Positions 51,714 to 59,687 are shown, counted from the first letter of the stretch. The stretch: 64,000 nucleotides of DNA from an uncultured Alphaproteobacteria bacterium (GCA_937931645.1 CALHAR010000002.1:62001-126000); one strand, 5' to 3'. The notes: generated by a model from the letters alone, not told the origin. Translations and numbers: made by a program.

Positions 51714-52040
51714 TTACTCCGCTTCTGTTTTTATTTGTTCCTGAGCGATAACAAAATATTCTGCGAGTTTGGTATCAACTTCTTCTTCAGTAATATTGAG
51801 ACCTTTTTCTTCAATGCGCGGCATAACATAGCGTTTTACGTCATCAAATCCAGGCTCTTCAAGATTTGCAGATATGACATCACTAGCAAAGCTCATGGAT
51901 CTATCATCGGGAAGCCCCATTTTTTCGGCTAGCCATAGACCAAATAGTTTGCAACAGCGGGCTTCAGCTTTAAACAAGAGAGCCTCATCTAGGGCAAATT
52001 TATTTTCAAAAACGTTCTGACGATCATCAAAGCTACTCAT
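51714..52040 (-). CDS. F1-ATPase inhibitor subunit zeta (DUF1476)
   Basis: The 108-residue protein begins SSFDDRQNVFENKFALDEALLFKAEARCCKLFGLWLAEKMGL, which matches the DUF1476 family (positions 2-43). In Paracoccus and related alphaproteobacteria this protein is the zeta subunit that blocks ATP hydrolysis by F1 through its N-terminal region. The remaining helices (DVKRYVMPRIEEKGL...EEEVDTKLAEYF) also match. It is the first gene of a minus-strand set zeta-bolA-grxD and is divergent from purC. Confidence 0.92.
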   Translation of the reverse strand: MSSFDDRQNVFENKFALDEALLFKAEARCCKLFGLWLAEKMGLPDDRSMSFASDVISANLEEPGFDDVKRYVMPRIEEKGLNITEEEVDTKLAEYFVIAQEQIKTEAE

Positions 52041-52144
52041 ATTCTTAGTTTCCTTATCAATTAAATTGGTAGTGAAGTTAAGGTAACATTTGAAACTTTA
52101 GGAATCCATTGTTATATGATTAATATCACATAAAATAAGGGTAA

Positions 52145-52996
52145 ATGATGAATAGACGTAAAGCTCTCTATGAAGGTAAGGCCAAAACGATTTATGAAGG
52201 GCCTGAACCGGGTACACTTATCCAATATTTTAAAGATGATGCAACGGTATTCAGCGCCGAAAATCGTACAATTATTGCAGGAAAAGGGGTTTTGAATAAC
52301 CGTATCTCTGCACACATTATGACAAAATTAGAGAGGATTGGTATTCCGACTCATTTTATTCGTTCTTTAAATATGCGTGAGCAATTAGTACGTCAGGTTG
52401 AAATTATCCCGCTGGAGATTGTTGTTCGCAATACGGCGACGGGGTCAATTTGTACACGTTTGGGAATTGAAGAAGGGACGTTCTTTCATCAACCATTAGT
52501 CGAGTTTTATTACAAGAAAAGTGAATTGAATAAACCGATAGTGAGTGAACAGCATATCTTGGCTTTTGATTGGGCTGACCCTTACGAATTAGAAGAGATG
52601 GTGATGCAAGCTGTACGGGTCAATGACTTTTTAACGGGGCTGTTCTCTGCTATTGGCTTACGCCTTGTCGATTGTAAATTAGAGTTTGGACGCCTATGGG
52701 GGGATAATGATGAGCTATATATTATTCTTGCCGATGAAGTTTCCCCGGATAATTGTTGTCTTTGGGATGTTGAAACGGGTGAGAATATTGATAAAGAAAG
52801 TTTTGGTAAAAATTTAGGTGATCTTGTTGAGGGTTACCAAGAAATTGCCATGCGTTTAGGGTTGATCCCTAAAGGCGGTATTATTCAAGAAGGTAATTTA
52901 AATGAGAAAGCGGCTGAAGGGTTGGATGAAATTGAAAATGAACTAACTAAACGCCGTAACTTGCGCTCCGTGAAAAAACCGTCCAATAAGCGTTAA
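52145..52996 (+). CDS. purC: Phosphoribosylaminoimidazole-succinocarboxamide synthase
   Basis: PurC joins aspartate to CAIR in purine synthesis, using ATP. The 283-residue protein has [55 protein letters not shown] and the [22 protein letters not shown] segment (PDTxR-type motifs of the family follow its pattern). Two adjacent ATGs (52145 and 52148) are possible starts with AAGGG upstream. In many alphaproteobacteria purS, purQ and purL lie nearby; they are absent here. The C-terminal ~30 residues are basic and Lys/Arg-rich. Confidence 0.96.
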   Translation: MMNRRKALYEGKAKTIYEGPEPGTLIQYFKDDATVFSAENRTIIAGKGVLNNRISAHIMTKLERIGIPTHFIRSLNMREQLVRQVEIIPLEIVVRNTATGSICTRLGIEEGTFFHQPLVEFYYKKSELNKPIVSEQHILAFDWADPYELEEMVMQAVRVNDFLTGLFSAIGLRLVDCKLEFGRLWGDNDELYIILADEVSPDNCCLWDVETGENIDKESFGKNLGDLVEGYQEIAMRLGLIPKGGIIQEGNLNEKAAEGLDEIENELTKRRNLRSVKKPSNKR

Positions 52997-52998
52997 GC

Positions 52999-53775
52999 TT
53001 AAACTTCAAACTGTTCTTTTAGAATCCGTTCTTCTAAATGGTGATCTGAATCAAACAAGATTGTGCAGCCATAATCGTCAGATTGAGTGATCCCTATAGT
53101 TTTTATATTCCGTACTTCCGTTGAATCTGCTGTTGCGCTAACGGGTCTTTTTGACGGGTTAAGAATGTCGATCTTTACAGTAGAGTGACATGGTATTAAG
53201 GCACCGCGCCAACGCCTTGGGCGAAAGGCACTGATAGGTGTAAGCGCTAAAACATTTGCTGATAACGGGATGATGGGGCCATGCGCAGATAAATTATAAG
53301 CGGTGCTTCCTGCGGGGGTAGCTAGTAATATACCATCACAAACAAGTTCAGAAATACGCTCAACACCATCAATAGATATTTTTAATTTTGCTGCCTGCCG
53401 TGTTTGGCGTAACAAAGAAACCTCATTAAATGCCATAGCCTCATGCTCTTTACCATCAACATCCGTCACCTTCATCGCAAGGGGGTAGATGTTGACAGGC
53501 TGCGCATCGGCGAGGTGCTCTAACAATTTTTCTGGACGGTAGGGGTTTAAAAGAAACCCAACAGACCCACAATTTAACCCATAAACAGGGAGATTTTTAT
53601 GGCGAAACTTATGAAGAGCTTCTAATAAAGTACCATCACCACCAAGGGCAATTACAACGTCTGCCTGCTCTGCCCCAACATCTTGATGTTGTGCGGTTAA
53701 GGTGGTAAGCGCTTTTTGTGCCTCTGGTGTGTCGGCGGCATGAAAGGTGAGTTTAGGAGAAAGGATGGCGTTCAT
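52999..53775 (-). CDS. nadK: NAD kinase
   Basis: NadK phosphorylates NAD to NADP. The 258-residue protein has the catalytic GGDG motif (VIALGGDGTLLEALHKF, about 44-60), GLNCGSVGFLLNPY, the NEVSLLRQ region, the VCDGILLATPAGSTAYNLSAHGPII nucleotide-binding stretch and a C-terminal TADSTEVRNI. It is convergent with purC at a two-base distance and lies six bases after the pyrE stop on the minus strand, so it is probably co-transcribed with pyrE. Confidence 0.96.
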   Translation of the reverse strand: MNAILSPKLTFHAADTPEAQKALTTLTAQHQDVGAEQADVVIALGGDGTLLEALHKFRHKNLPVYGLNCGSVGFLLNPYRPEKLLEHLADAQPVNIYPLAMKVTDVDGKEHEAMAFNEVSLLRQTRQAAKLKISIDGVERISELVCDGILLATPAGSTAYNLSAHGPIIPLSANVLALTPISAFRPRRWRGALIPCHSTVKIDILNPSKRPVSATADSTEVRNIKTIGITQSDDYGCTILFDSDHHLEERILKEQFEV

Positions 53776-53780
53776 AAGTT

Positions 53781-54437
53781 TTATGATGCTTTCTTTTTAT
53801 AATTAGTTTCCCAATCATCGGGTGCATTTAAAAACTCTTCTAGCGATGTAATGGTTTCACTATCAAAGTAATTTTCTTTTTTGATAACACCCAAAACAGC
53901 CCACCAATTAGTCAATGAGTGACATGTTACTTTCATTTCTTCTAACTTAGCTTTGCTTTGTGGGTAGATATCATAAGAAAAAATAACAAAAGAATTATTG
54001 ATAACCATGTTTGCGTTACGTAAGGCATCAATAAATATTTTTTGTGAAGTGCCAACATTCATTAAGTCTTCGATTAACATGACATTCGCACCTTCTTGCT
54101 TTATATACCCTTCAATTTGCGCCATGCGGCCATGGCCTTTAGGTTTTTTACGGATATAAAGCATTGGTAAATCAAGGCGTTCTGTTAAAAAAGCAGCATA
54201 AGGAATACCCGCAGTTTCGCCGCCGGCCAAATAGTCTGCGCCTAATGGCTTAATGAGGTCAGCCGCATAATTCATGATGATTTTACGTTCAGCAGGCAGT
54301 GAGATAAGCCGGCGCATATCACAATATGTAGGGCCAACTTTCCCTGATGTGTAAGTGAAAGGTTCTTTTGTGTTAATTAAAATAGACTTTGAATCTAATA
54401 ATAATTTAGCAACATGTTCAGCTATTTGTTTATCCAT
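53781..54437 (-). CDS. pyrE: Orotate phosphoribosyltransferase
   Basis: PyrE forms orotidine monophosphate from orotate and PRPP. The 218-residue protein has FTYTSGKVGPTYCDMRRLIS, the GGETAGIPYAAFLTERL segment, the YIRKKPKGHGRMAQIEGY loop typical of OPRTases and the PRPP-binding motif ANVMLIEDLMNVGTSQ. Residues of the loop Lys-Lys-x-x-x-x-His are present (KKPKGHG). The PRPP motif ends in NVGTS rather than the common TTGGS-like form, a mild variation. The C-terminal ~50 residues differ from the shorter bacterial forms. Confidence 0.88.
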   Translation of the reverse strand: MDKQIAEHVAKLLLDSKSILINTKEPFTYTSGKVGPTYCDMRRLISLPAERKIIMNYAADLIKPLGADYLAGGETAGIPYAAFLTERLDLPMLYIRKKPKGHGRMAQIEGYIKQEGANVMLIEDLMNVGTSQKIFIDALRNANMVINNSFVIFSYDIYPQSKAKLEEMKVTCHSLTNWWAVLGVIKKENYFDSETITSLEEFLNAPDDWETNYKKKAS

Positions 54438-54455
54438 CTTTATTTCTTTTCTTTC

Positions 54456-55103
54456 TTATTGGCTAATCCAGATAATACGCCCGATCCATACAATATCATT
54501 AGCAGGTATTTTTCTGTTGGAATGTTCAGGGTTTAAGGAACGTATTTCAACATGTGAGGTGTTTTGTTTTACTAACTCTTTTGCCATGACTTCCCCATCG
54601 GTTGTTTTTATTACAACGCGGTCACCATTGCGTAGTTTTGCTTTTGGGGACACGACTAAAACGTCACCATCACGATAAAGCGGTTCCATTGAATCACCGC
54701 TAATTTCTAACGCGTAACAGCCGTCTTCATTGCTGGCGTTATAATCAGGAAAGCGTACTTCGTTCCAGTTTCCTCCTTTTGGGTACCCTTCTTCGTCGAA
54801 AAACCCTTGTGACCCTGCTTGTGCAAAACCAATGACGGGAATGGTTAAGGTTGATCTACTATTGGCAGGGTCGAGGTCTTCTACCAATGAAATAAAGTCA
54901 TTCATTGTTGCGCCTGTTGCTGCCAAAATACGGGATATACTTTCTGTAGAAGGCCATCTTGGCTTACCGTCTGGTCTTATACGCTTACTTTTATTAAAGG
55001 ATGTGGAATCTAGTCCCGCTTGTTTTGCTAAACCAGAAGGGCTGTAACCGAAAGTTGTGGCAAGGCGATCAATGGCGCGCCAAATTTGTTCATGTGTCAG
55101 CAT
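54456..55103 (-). CDS. HTH / peptidase S24 (LexA/CI-like) transcriptional repressor
   Basis: The 215-residue protein has an N-terminal helix-turn-helix region (SPSGLAKQAGLDSTSFNKSK, about 21-40). The C-terminal S24 self-cleavage domain has an Ala96-Gly97 cleavage site (FAQAG), catalytic Ser138 (SGDSMEPLYRDGD) and Lys175 (EVMAKEL). I recall closely similar proteins as chromosomal regulators in many alphaproteobacteria, so it may be a host gene. Yet it is transcribed divergently from the phage-type module and could control it, released by RecA-stimulated cleavage. Its own promoter and that of the phage-side gene share the motif TAATCCTAT. Confidence 0.9.
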   Translation of the reverse strand: MLTHEQIWRAIDRLATTFGYSPSGLAKQAGLDSTSFNKSKRIRPDGKPRWPSTESISRILAATGATMNDFISLVEDLDPANSRSTLTIPVIGFAQAGSQGFFDEEGYPKGGNWNEVRFPDYNASNEDGCYALEISGDSMEPLYRDGDVLVVSPKAKLRNGDRVVIKTTDGEVMAKELVKQNTSHVEIRSLNPEHSNRKIPANDIVWIGRIIWISQ

Positions 55104-55160
55104 TATATGATGTCCTTATAAATCAGTGTTTTATCCATATGAGGATCGTTGCACCCTAGT

Positions 55161-55271
55161 ATAGGATTAAACTCCCATTAAGACAAAGAAAATAAACGCT
55201 CGATAAACAAAAAAATAAATAGGAAAAAAATCATAATAAAGCTTGACATAGAGAATATAATCCTATTGTAT
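55161..55271. promoter_or_regulatory. Divergent promoters with inverted TAATCCTAT motifs
   Basis: Minus strand: TTGTCT, 17 bases, TATACT forms a good promoter for the S24 repressor, with TAATCCTAT at 55169-55161 overlapping its -10. Plus strand: TTGACA (55243-55248) begins a promoter for the phage-side genes; the -10 is either TATTGT at 15-base spacing or TTGTAT at 17, and TAATCCTAT at 55258-55266 overlaps it. The two nine-base words are inverted and about 97 bases apart. This is a likely operator pair for the adjacent repressor (inference). Confidence 0.55.
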
Positions 55272-55312
55272 AGTGAACATTAAGGGAACAATTATATTTA
55301 AAGGATCAAAAC

Positions 55313-55783
55313 ATGGATAAAGATAAGATAGGTCAACCAACGAGTAAGCAAACAAAAGATTCTTTTAATAAAAACATCAAACCTTTTGATACAGTCGAAG
55401 AGACTTGGTTTTGGTTTATCTTGGCACAAAAAGCGCAAGTCGAAGGCGCGCGATATAGCGCAGGGTTATCCCTTACTCCACGCCCTTGCGAGCCATCAGA
55501 TATTTTAAAAATTCTTCATAATATTTACCGTAACCGTATGTTGCTTTGGGAACATATGTTGGTGCTCCGCCATTATGGTCGTCGCCAGCTTGCCCCTGAT
55601 GCAACACGTGTAAAAGAAGCACGCGCGCATAAATTATGGGGAGAGGCGATGAGGCGCTTAGAACCTATTTTTATTCGCAAAGGTATTATGAATGAGAATT
55701 GCGCCTCCAGTTCTTTCCCAAATGAGCTTTGGGCACAAGAAGCTTCGGTTTATTCAAGTAGCAATATGAACGAGGAAGGGTAA
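55313..55783 (+). CDS. Phage-module leader gene, unknown function
   Basis: The 156-residue protein has no name that I can give with confidence. It is soluble, with FDTVEETWFWFILAQKAQVEGARYSAGLSLTPRPCEPSDILKILHNIYRNRML in its first half (about 26-80), then a basic helical region (VLRHYGRRQLAPD...AHKLWGEAMRRLEPIF). It starts 18 bases after an AAAGGA ribosome-binding region and overlaps the next gene by one base (TAATG). Position at the head of the virion operon suggests a DNA-packaging or small regulatory role, but nothing in the sequence proves it. Confidence 0.75.
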   Translation: MDKDKIGQPTSKQTKDSFNKNIKPFDTVEETWFWFILAQKAQVEGARYSAGLSLTPRPCEPSDILKILHNIYRNRMLLWEHMLVLRHYGRRQLAPDATRVKEARAHKLWGEAMRRLEPIFIRKGIMNENCASSSFPNELWAQEASVYSSSNMNEEG

Positions 55784-56229
55784 TGCAGCAATACGCGCCT
55801 GAAATTCTATATGGTGTAGAAGATTATCAAGAGGCATGGGTTGTGTTTAGTGGAGAGACAGATGTGCGCTGGCTCAAAATTTTAAAACCCGGTTTTAGAC
55901 ATTGTTTTGTTTTATTGAATGACAGACAATGTTGGATGAGCGTTGATCCATTGTCACCTTATACTGATATTCAAACGTACCATCATATTGAAACTAGTTT
56001 TGACCTACCTCAATGGTTGGAAATACGCGGTTATCAAGTTGTTAAAACCAATATTAACAAACAACATAATAAGCCTGCACCATGGATGGTCTTTACGTGC
56101 GTTGAATCTATTAAACGTATTTTAGGTCTTCATAAGCGTTTCATTTTCACGCCATGGCAGCTTTATCAATATTTAAAAAAAGATAATCAATCAGAAACAA
56201 TTAAAGGAGACATCTCATGGGCAGCATAA
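55783..56229 (+). CDS. Possible permuted NlpC/P60-like protein, phage module
   Basis: This 148-residue protein has a conserved-looking FRHCFVLL (His40) and, 66 residues later, VFTCVESIKRILGL (Cys106), then FIFTPWQLYQYL. A His in an early strand followed by a Cys at the start of a helix is the order found in circularly permuted NlpC/P60-type papain-like peptidases (YiiX/YebB group). So a cell-wall peptidase or amidase role is possible; I mark it as inference. It overlaps both neighbours (1 and 13 bases), so it is translated with the head genes. Confidence 0.65.
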   Translation: MQQYAPEILYGVEDYQEAWVVFSGETDVRWLKILKPGFRHCFVLLNDRQCWMSVDPLSPYTDIQTYHHIETSFDLPQWLEIRGYQVVKTNINKQHNKPAPWMVFTCVESIKRILGLHKRFIFTPWQLYQYLKKDNQSETIKGDISWAA

Positions 56230-56483
56230 CAAAAAAACCAAGAGCGCCAGTAGTGCAAACGATTACCGCACCAAGGGCGACCCCTACACCTGTTGTGGCA
56301 ACGTCGACAGTAGAAGCAGAACCGATTCAGAGTGATGCAGAAATTAGTGCCGAGGCCAGAACAGATAGCTTATTACGCCGTTCGCGTGGACGCTTTGGTA
56401 CTATCGCTACCAGTTTTCGTGGGTTCTTAAATAGCACCAGTAATGAAAATAATACGCAAACAAAAACATTGTTGGGAGAATAG
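56217..56483 (+). CDS. Small phage-module protein upstream of the portal gene
   Basis: The 88-residue protein has a Pro/Thr/Val-rich disordered first half and a conserved-looking second half (RRSRGRFGTIATSFRGFL, then TKTLLGE at the very end). I recall short proteins with the same RGR.GT..TS.RG and KTLLGE endings next to portal genes in podovirus-type phages and prophages of alphaproteobacteria. A GGAGAC ribosome-binding site lies six bases before the ATG, within the preceding gene. Role unknown; possibly a head-assembly accessory. Confidence 0.7.
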   Translation: MGSITKKPRAPVVQTITAPRATPTPVVATSTVEAEPIQSDAEISAEARTDSLLRRSRGRFGTIATSFRGFLNSTSNENNTQTKTLLGE

Positions 56484-56486
56484 AAT

Positions 56487-58010
56487 ATGAACATGAAAGA
56501 CAATATAGAAGAGACCAACCGTTTAAGAAAAATAATTGAACGTTATAGTCGTGCAAAGCTTAACCGTCAAAACTGGGAATCTCATTGGGAAGATTGCTAC
56601 GATTATGCCCTACCACAACGTAGTGATTCCTCACAATTTTCGGTTTTAGGGGGGCGACGGACACAGAACTTATATGATGGTACGGCTATGGATGCCGTTG
56701 ACCAATTAGCCTCTAGTTTATTGGGGCACTTAACACCCCCATGGACGCAATGGTTTGGTTTTAAAGCTGGCCCAGATTTAAGTGAATCTGAGGCACAGAA
56801 ATTAGCACCTGTTTTAGAGGATATTGGTCGAAAAGTTCAATCGCACTTGGACAGGTCTAATTTTAGTGTCGAAATCCATCAATGCTTTTTAGATTTAGCC
56901 GTTGGTGGAACATCAATGCTTTATTTTGAAGAAACAGCTATTGGAGAATATTCTGCCTTTAAATTTACAGCCGTACCTTTGCAAGATGTGGTCTTAGAAG
57001 AGGGGGATAATGGTTTTTTAGACGGCTCTTACCGTAATTTATCTTTAACATTAAAGCAGCTTCAAGATAGATACCCCAATGCAGACTTACCTCTCCACTT
57101 GTTACGAGAAGGGGATACCAACCCTCATAACACCTTTGATGTTCTTGAAAGTGTTTTACCGTATAAAGGTGCTTATAGCTTTACGGCTATTTTAAATGAT
57201 GAAAGCGCACCGATATTGCTGAAAGAAGGAAAGTTTAATAGCTCTCCCGCTATAGCTTTCCGTTGGATGAAATCACCTGGGGAGGTTTATGGTCGTTCCC
57301 CTGTCATGAAAGCTTTACCTGATATTAAAACAGCCAATAAAGTGGTTGAACTTATATTAAAGAATGCCTCTATTGCGGCTACAGGGATTTGGCAGGCTGA
57401 TGATGATGGGGTTTTAAATCCTGCCAATATTGAATTGGTACCAGGGGCTATTATTCCAAAAGCGGTCGGGTCACAAGGGTTAAAACCTTTAGAGATGCCA
57501 GGACGTTTTGATGTATCGGAGTTGGTACTGAATGATTTACGCGGACGTATTCGTCATGCGTTATTGTCTGATCAGTTTGGCCCATTAAGTTCAAAGAATA
57601 TGAGTGCGACTGAGGTGTTAGAGAGGTCTTCTGAAATGACACGTTTGTTGGGGGCAACTTATGGCCGTTTACAGTCTGAACTTTTAACGCCGCTTGTCAC
57701 GCGCGCTTTTTCTATTCTACAGCGTCGCGGAGAGATCCCTGATATCGCTTTAGATGGGCGTTATGTGATGTTGGATTATCGTTCTCCTTTGGCACGAATA
57801 CAGGGGCGGGGACATGTGCAGAATGTTTTGACTTGGTTGAATACTGTATCAAGCATGGGCGCGCCTGCAGCTGGTTCTATTAATGTGCAAAAGACAGTGA
57901 AGTTTTTAGCCGAGTCATTGAGCGTTCCAGGTGAATTAATTCAACAAGAATTACTGCCTGAAAATTCACCAATATTAGGAGGCGATAATGTTATTCTTGA
58001 GCAAAAATAA
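56487..58010 (+). CDS. Head-to-tail connector (portal) protein, T7 gp8-like
   Basis: The dodecameric connector of podoviruses joins capsid and tail and is the DNA entry channel. The 507-residue protein matches the head-to-tail connecting protein family (PF12236 as I recall). Matching segments are RQNWESHWEDCYDYALPQRS, QNLYDGTAMDAVDQLASSLLGHLTPPWTQWF, FMLDLA-like CFLDLAVGGTSMLYFEE, YGRSPVMKALPDIKTANKVVELIL and SATEVLERSSEMTRLLGATYGRLQSELLTPLV. Length is in the family range. A GGGAG ribosome-binding site lies eight bases upstream. Confidence 0.93.
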   Translation: MNMKDNIEETNRLRKIIERYSRAKLNRQNWESHWEDCYDYALPQRSDSSQFSVLGGRRTQNLYDGTAMDAVDQLASSLLGHLTPPWTQWFGFKAGPDLSESEAQKLAPVLEDIGRKVQSHLDRSNFSVEIHQCFLDLAVGGTSMLYFEETAIGEYSAFKFTAVPLQDVVLEEGDNGFLDGSYRNLSLTLKQLQDRYPNADLPLHLLREGDTNPHNTFDVLESVLPYKGAYSFTAILNDESAPILLKEGKFNSSPAIAFRWMKSPGEVYGRSPVMKALPDIKTANKVVELILKNASIAATGIWQADDDGVLNPANIELVPGAIIPKAVGSQGLKPLEMPGRFDVSELVLNDLRGRIRHALLSDQFGPLSSKNMSATEVLERSSEMTRLLGATYGRLQSELLTPLVTRAFSILQRRGEIPDIALDGRYVMLDYRSPLARIQGRGHVQNVLTWLNTVSSMGAPAAGSINVQKTVKFLAESLSVPGELIQQELLPENSPILGGDNVILEQK

Positions 58011-58248
58011 AACAGATATTGTAGATATTTCACACATATCGAAAATAGATCAAAAGAATATGAAGCGTATCTTTGCAAGAGTGTTTTCTACTGATGACGG
58101 AAAAAAACTATTGGCGTATCTGCAATATATTACATTTCATCGTAGCTTTGGCGCAGATGTCAGTGACTCCCAGTTAAGATATATGGAAGGGCAACGTTCG
58201 CTTGTTTCCACAATCTTACGCTTTATTGATCAAGGTAAAAATAACTGA
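57988..58248 (+). CDS. Bbp19-like phage protein
   Basis: The 86-residue protein has FARVFSTDDGKKLLAYLQYITFHRSFGADVSDSQLRYMEGQRSLVSTILRFI (about 28-80), which fits the small family named after Bordetella phage BPP-1 Bbp19, normally encoded beside the portal gene of podoviruses. Function is not established; a virion or assembly role is likely. It overlaps the portal gene by 23 bases and has a strong AGGAGG site five bases before ATG 57988. Confidence 0.8.
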   Translation: MLFLSKNKTDIVDISHISKIDQKNMKRIFARVFSTDDGKKLLAYLQYITFHRSFGADVSDSQLRYMEGQRSLVSTILRFIDQGKNN

Positions 58249-58286
58249 ATTTTTAATTTAATATTCATACACATAAGGAGAAAAAT

Positions 58287-58922
58287 ATGAATGATACTCT
58301 ACTGGATAATGATATCCCTCAAAAATTTAAGAATGCTGAGACGGGTGAAGTTAATGTCGCTGCAATGGCGCAATCTTATAAAGCGTTAGAGCATAAAATG
58401 TCTCAAAGTCCTTCTGCGCCGAAATCACCAGAAGATTACTGTGTGGATTGTTCACATGGTTTTTTTGAAGCGGACTCAGAAATGAACCAGAAAATGCACG
58501 AGAAAGGTTTTACAAATGACCAAGTGCAGTTTGTTTATGATCTCGCCGCAGAAAAAATGGTACCGATGGTTATTGAAATGGCGGGTGATTTCAAAGCAGA
58601 CAGAGAAGTTGAAAAACTAATTGAGCATTTTGGTGGTCCTGAAAAATGGAAAGAAGTATCAAGGCAGTTACTTGCTTTTGGTCAAAAGAATTTACCAGCG
58701 GATGCACTTGATTCTTTGACGAGTTCTTTTGAAGGTGTTGTTGCGCTTTATAATATGATGAATGGTGACGAGCCAAGTATTAGTAATGCTAAAGGTAATA
58801 TAGATAAGTCTGGAGAGACAGAGTTACAGTCTATGATGCGTGATCCAAAATACTGGCGTGATAAGGACCCGTCTTTTGTTTCTAAAGTAACAGAAGGTTT
58901 CCAACGCATGTATGGGAAGTAA
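58287..58922 (+). CDS. Capsid assembly (scaffolding) protein
   Basis: The 211-residue acidic, helical protein lies between portal and capsid genes, the usual place of the podovirus scaffold. A T7-type scaffold ending is visible: LQSMMRDPKYWRDKDPSFVSKVTEGFQRMYGK (about 180-211), the region that contacts capsid protein. The N-terminus includes KFKNAETGEVNVAAMAQSYKALEHKM, also typical. Two nearby cysteines (CVDCSHG, about 53-59) are unusual for a scaffold. It has an AAGGAG site and is followed by an intrinsic terminator. Confidence 0.83.
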   Translation: MNDTLLDNDIPQKFKNAETGEVNVAAMAQSYKALEHKMSQSPSAPKSPEDYCVDCSHGFFEADSEMNQKMHEKGFTNDQVQFVYDLAAEKMVPMVIEMAGDFKADREVEKLIEHFGGPEKWKEVSRQLLAFGQKNLPADALDSLTSSFEGVVALYNMMNGDEPSISNAKGNIDKSGETELQSMMRDPKYWRDKDPSFVSKVTEGFQRMYGK

Positions 58923-58931
58923 TAAAAAAGA

Positions 58932-58958
58932 AAGCCTCCTATGATTGGGAGGCTTTTT
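58932..58958 (+). terminator. Intrinsic terminator after the scaffold gene
   Basis: AAGCCTCC (58932-58939) pairs with GGAGGCTT (58948-58955) and is followed by TTT and A. It is placed so that it can also end the convergent PilZ gene. It divides the virion genes into two transcripts. Confidence 0.9.
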
Positions 58959-58959
58959 A

Positions 58960-59343
58960 CTAGATTTGAGAATTTGCAAATTGTTGGGTCATATAATCAT
59001 CAACAATATGATTAAATTGTCGTTCAATGTTCTGGGTGAGGGGGGCAAACTTTATAACCACTTTATCACGTGATTTGCGTAAAATTTGACCTTTATGTAG
59101 GACCTCTACAATACGATCTGCTAATTTGAAGCGAAGTGTTACGGTTTTTACTTCATCTACACCAAATTGGCGGTCATCGCCTGTGATAAGAATGCCACCT
59201 TTGCTCCAGTTATGGACGGGGTAAGAAACACCGTCAACAATACCAACGCAACTGTCAGCTTCACGACGTTCATGCTTACGGCGTGTGTCCGTATCATCGT
59301 TACTTGTCTGAAGTTTTAGTGTTTGTAAAATATTATTTAGCAT
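58960..59343 (-). CDS. PilZ-domain (c-di-GMP-binding) protein inside the phage module
   Basis: The 127-residue protein shows both PilZ motifs: RxxxR within RRKHERR (21-27) and an N-x-S-x-G-G form of the second motif in VHNWSKGGILI (about 43-53). The beta-barrel pattern continues through TVTLRFKLADRIVEVLHKGQILRKSRDKVVIKF. PilZ domains bind cyclic di-GMP and control motility, exopolysaccharide or virulence, so this is a probable host-modifying cargo gene. It is antisense to the virion genes, between scaffold and capsid, where lambdoid-style morons often sit. Confidence 0.88.
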   Translation of the reverse strand: MLNNILQTLKLQTSNDDTDTRRKHERREADSCVGIVDGVSYPVHNWSKGGILITGDDRQFGVDEVKTVTLRFKLADRIVEVLHKGQILRKSRDKVVIKFAPLTQNIERQFNHIVDDYMTQQFANSQI

Positions 59344-59687
59344 ACTTATAATGACTCCCTTAATTTAACTGTATAGACATAAAACTTAACTTTCAATTTA
59401 TTTCTTAAATAATACAAAATAAATCTTGACTTATTAGGAATTAATACCTATATTAATGTCATTAACGCCATACTTGTATCTTAAATGATCATATATGGCT
59501 TTTTTATTCTCTACGCTTCTATTCGTAAAGACTATAAAAAAGTTTCAGAGAACAGTCTTTTTTACAACTTGCCTGAATAACTTTTATCTCAGCGTTCTGA
59601 TAAGCCGCTCTTCATCTTGCTTGAAGGTGCGAAAACTTGCCTGCGCTTTAACCTCAAAATTAACGTCTATTAAAAAGGGTAATTACA
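59344..59687 (+). other. Capsid gene promoter and ~230-base leader
   Basis: The gap between the PilZ gene and the capsid gene holds a strong promoter (59426-59454) and then a leader of about 225 bases. An inverted repeat AAAGACT (59527-59533) / AGTCTTT (59554-59560), followed by TTT, could form a weak terminator or attenuator. A second small hairpin CTTCA/TGAAG lies near 59610. A 69-codon frame starting at 59495 has no ribosome-binding site and is not called. Confidence 0.5.
59426..59454 (+). promoter_or_regulatory. Strong promoter of the capsid transcript with an overlapping 16-base near-palindrome
   Basis: TTGACT (59426-59431), exactly 17 bases, then TATATT (59449-59454) is close to sigma-70 consensus. 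TAGGAATTAATACCTA (59435-59450) is symmetric except for one pair and ends in the -10. Its half site TAAT-N-CCTA resembles the TAATCCTAT motif at 55161-55169 and 55258-55266, which suggests control by the same repressor. Confidence 0.65.
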
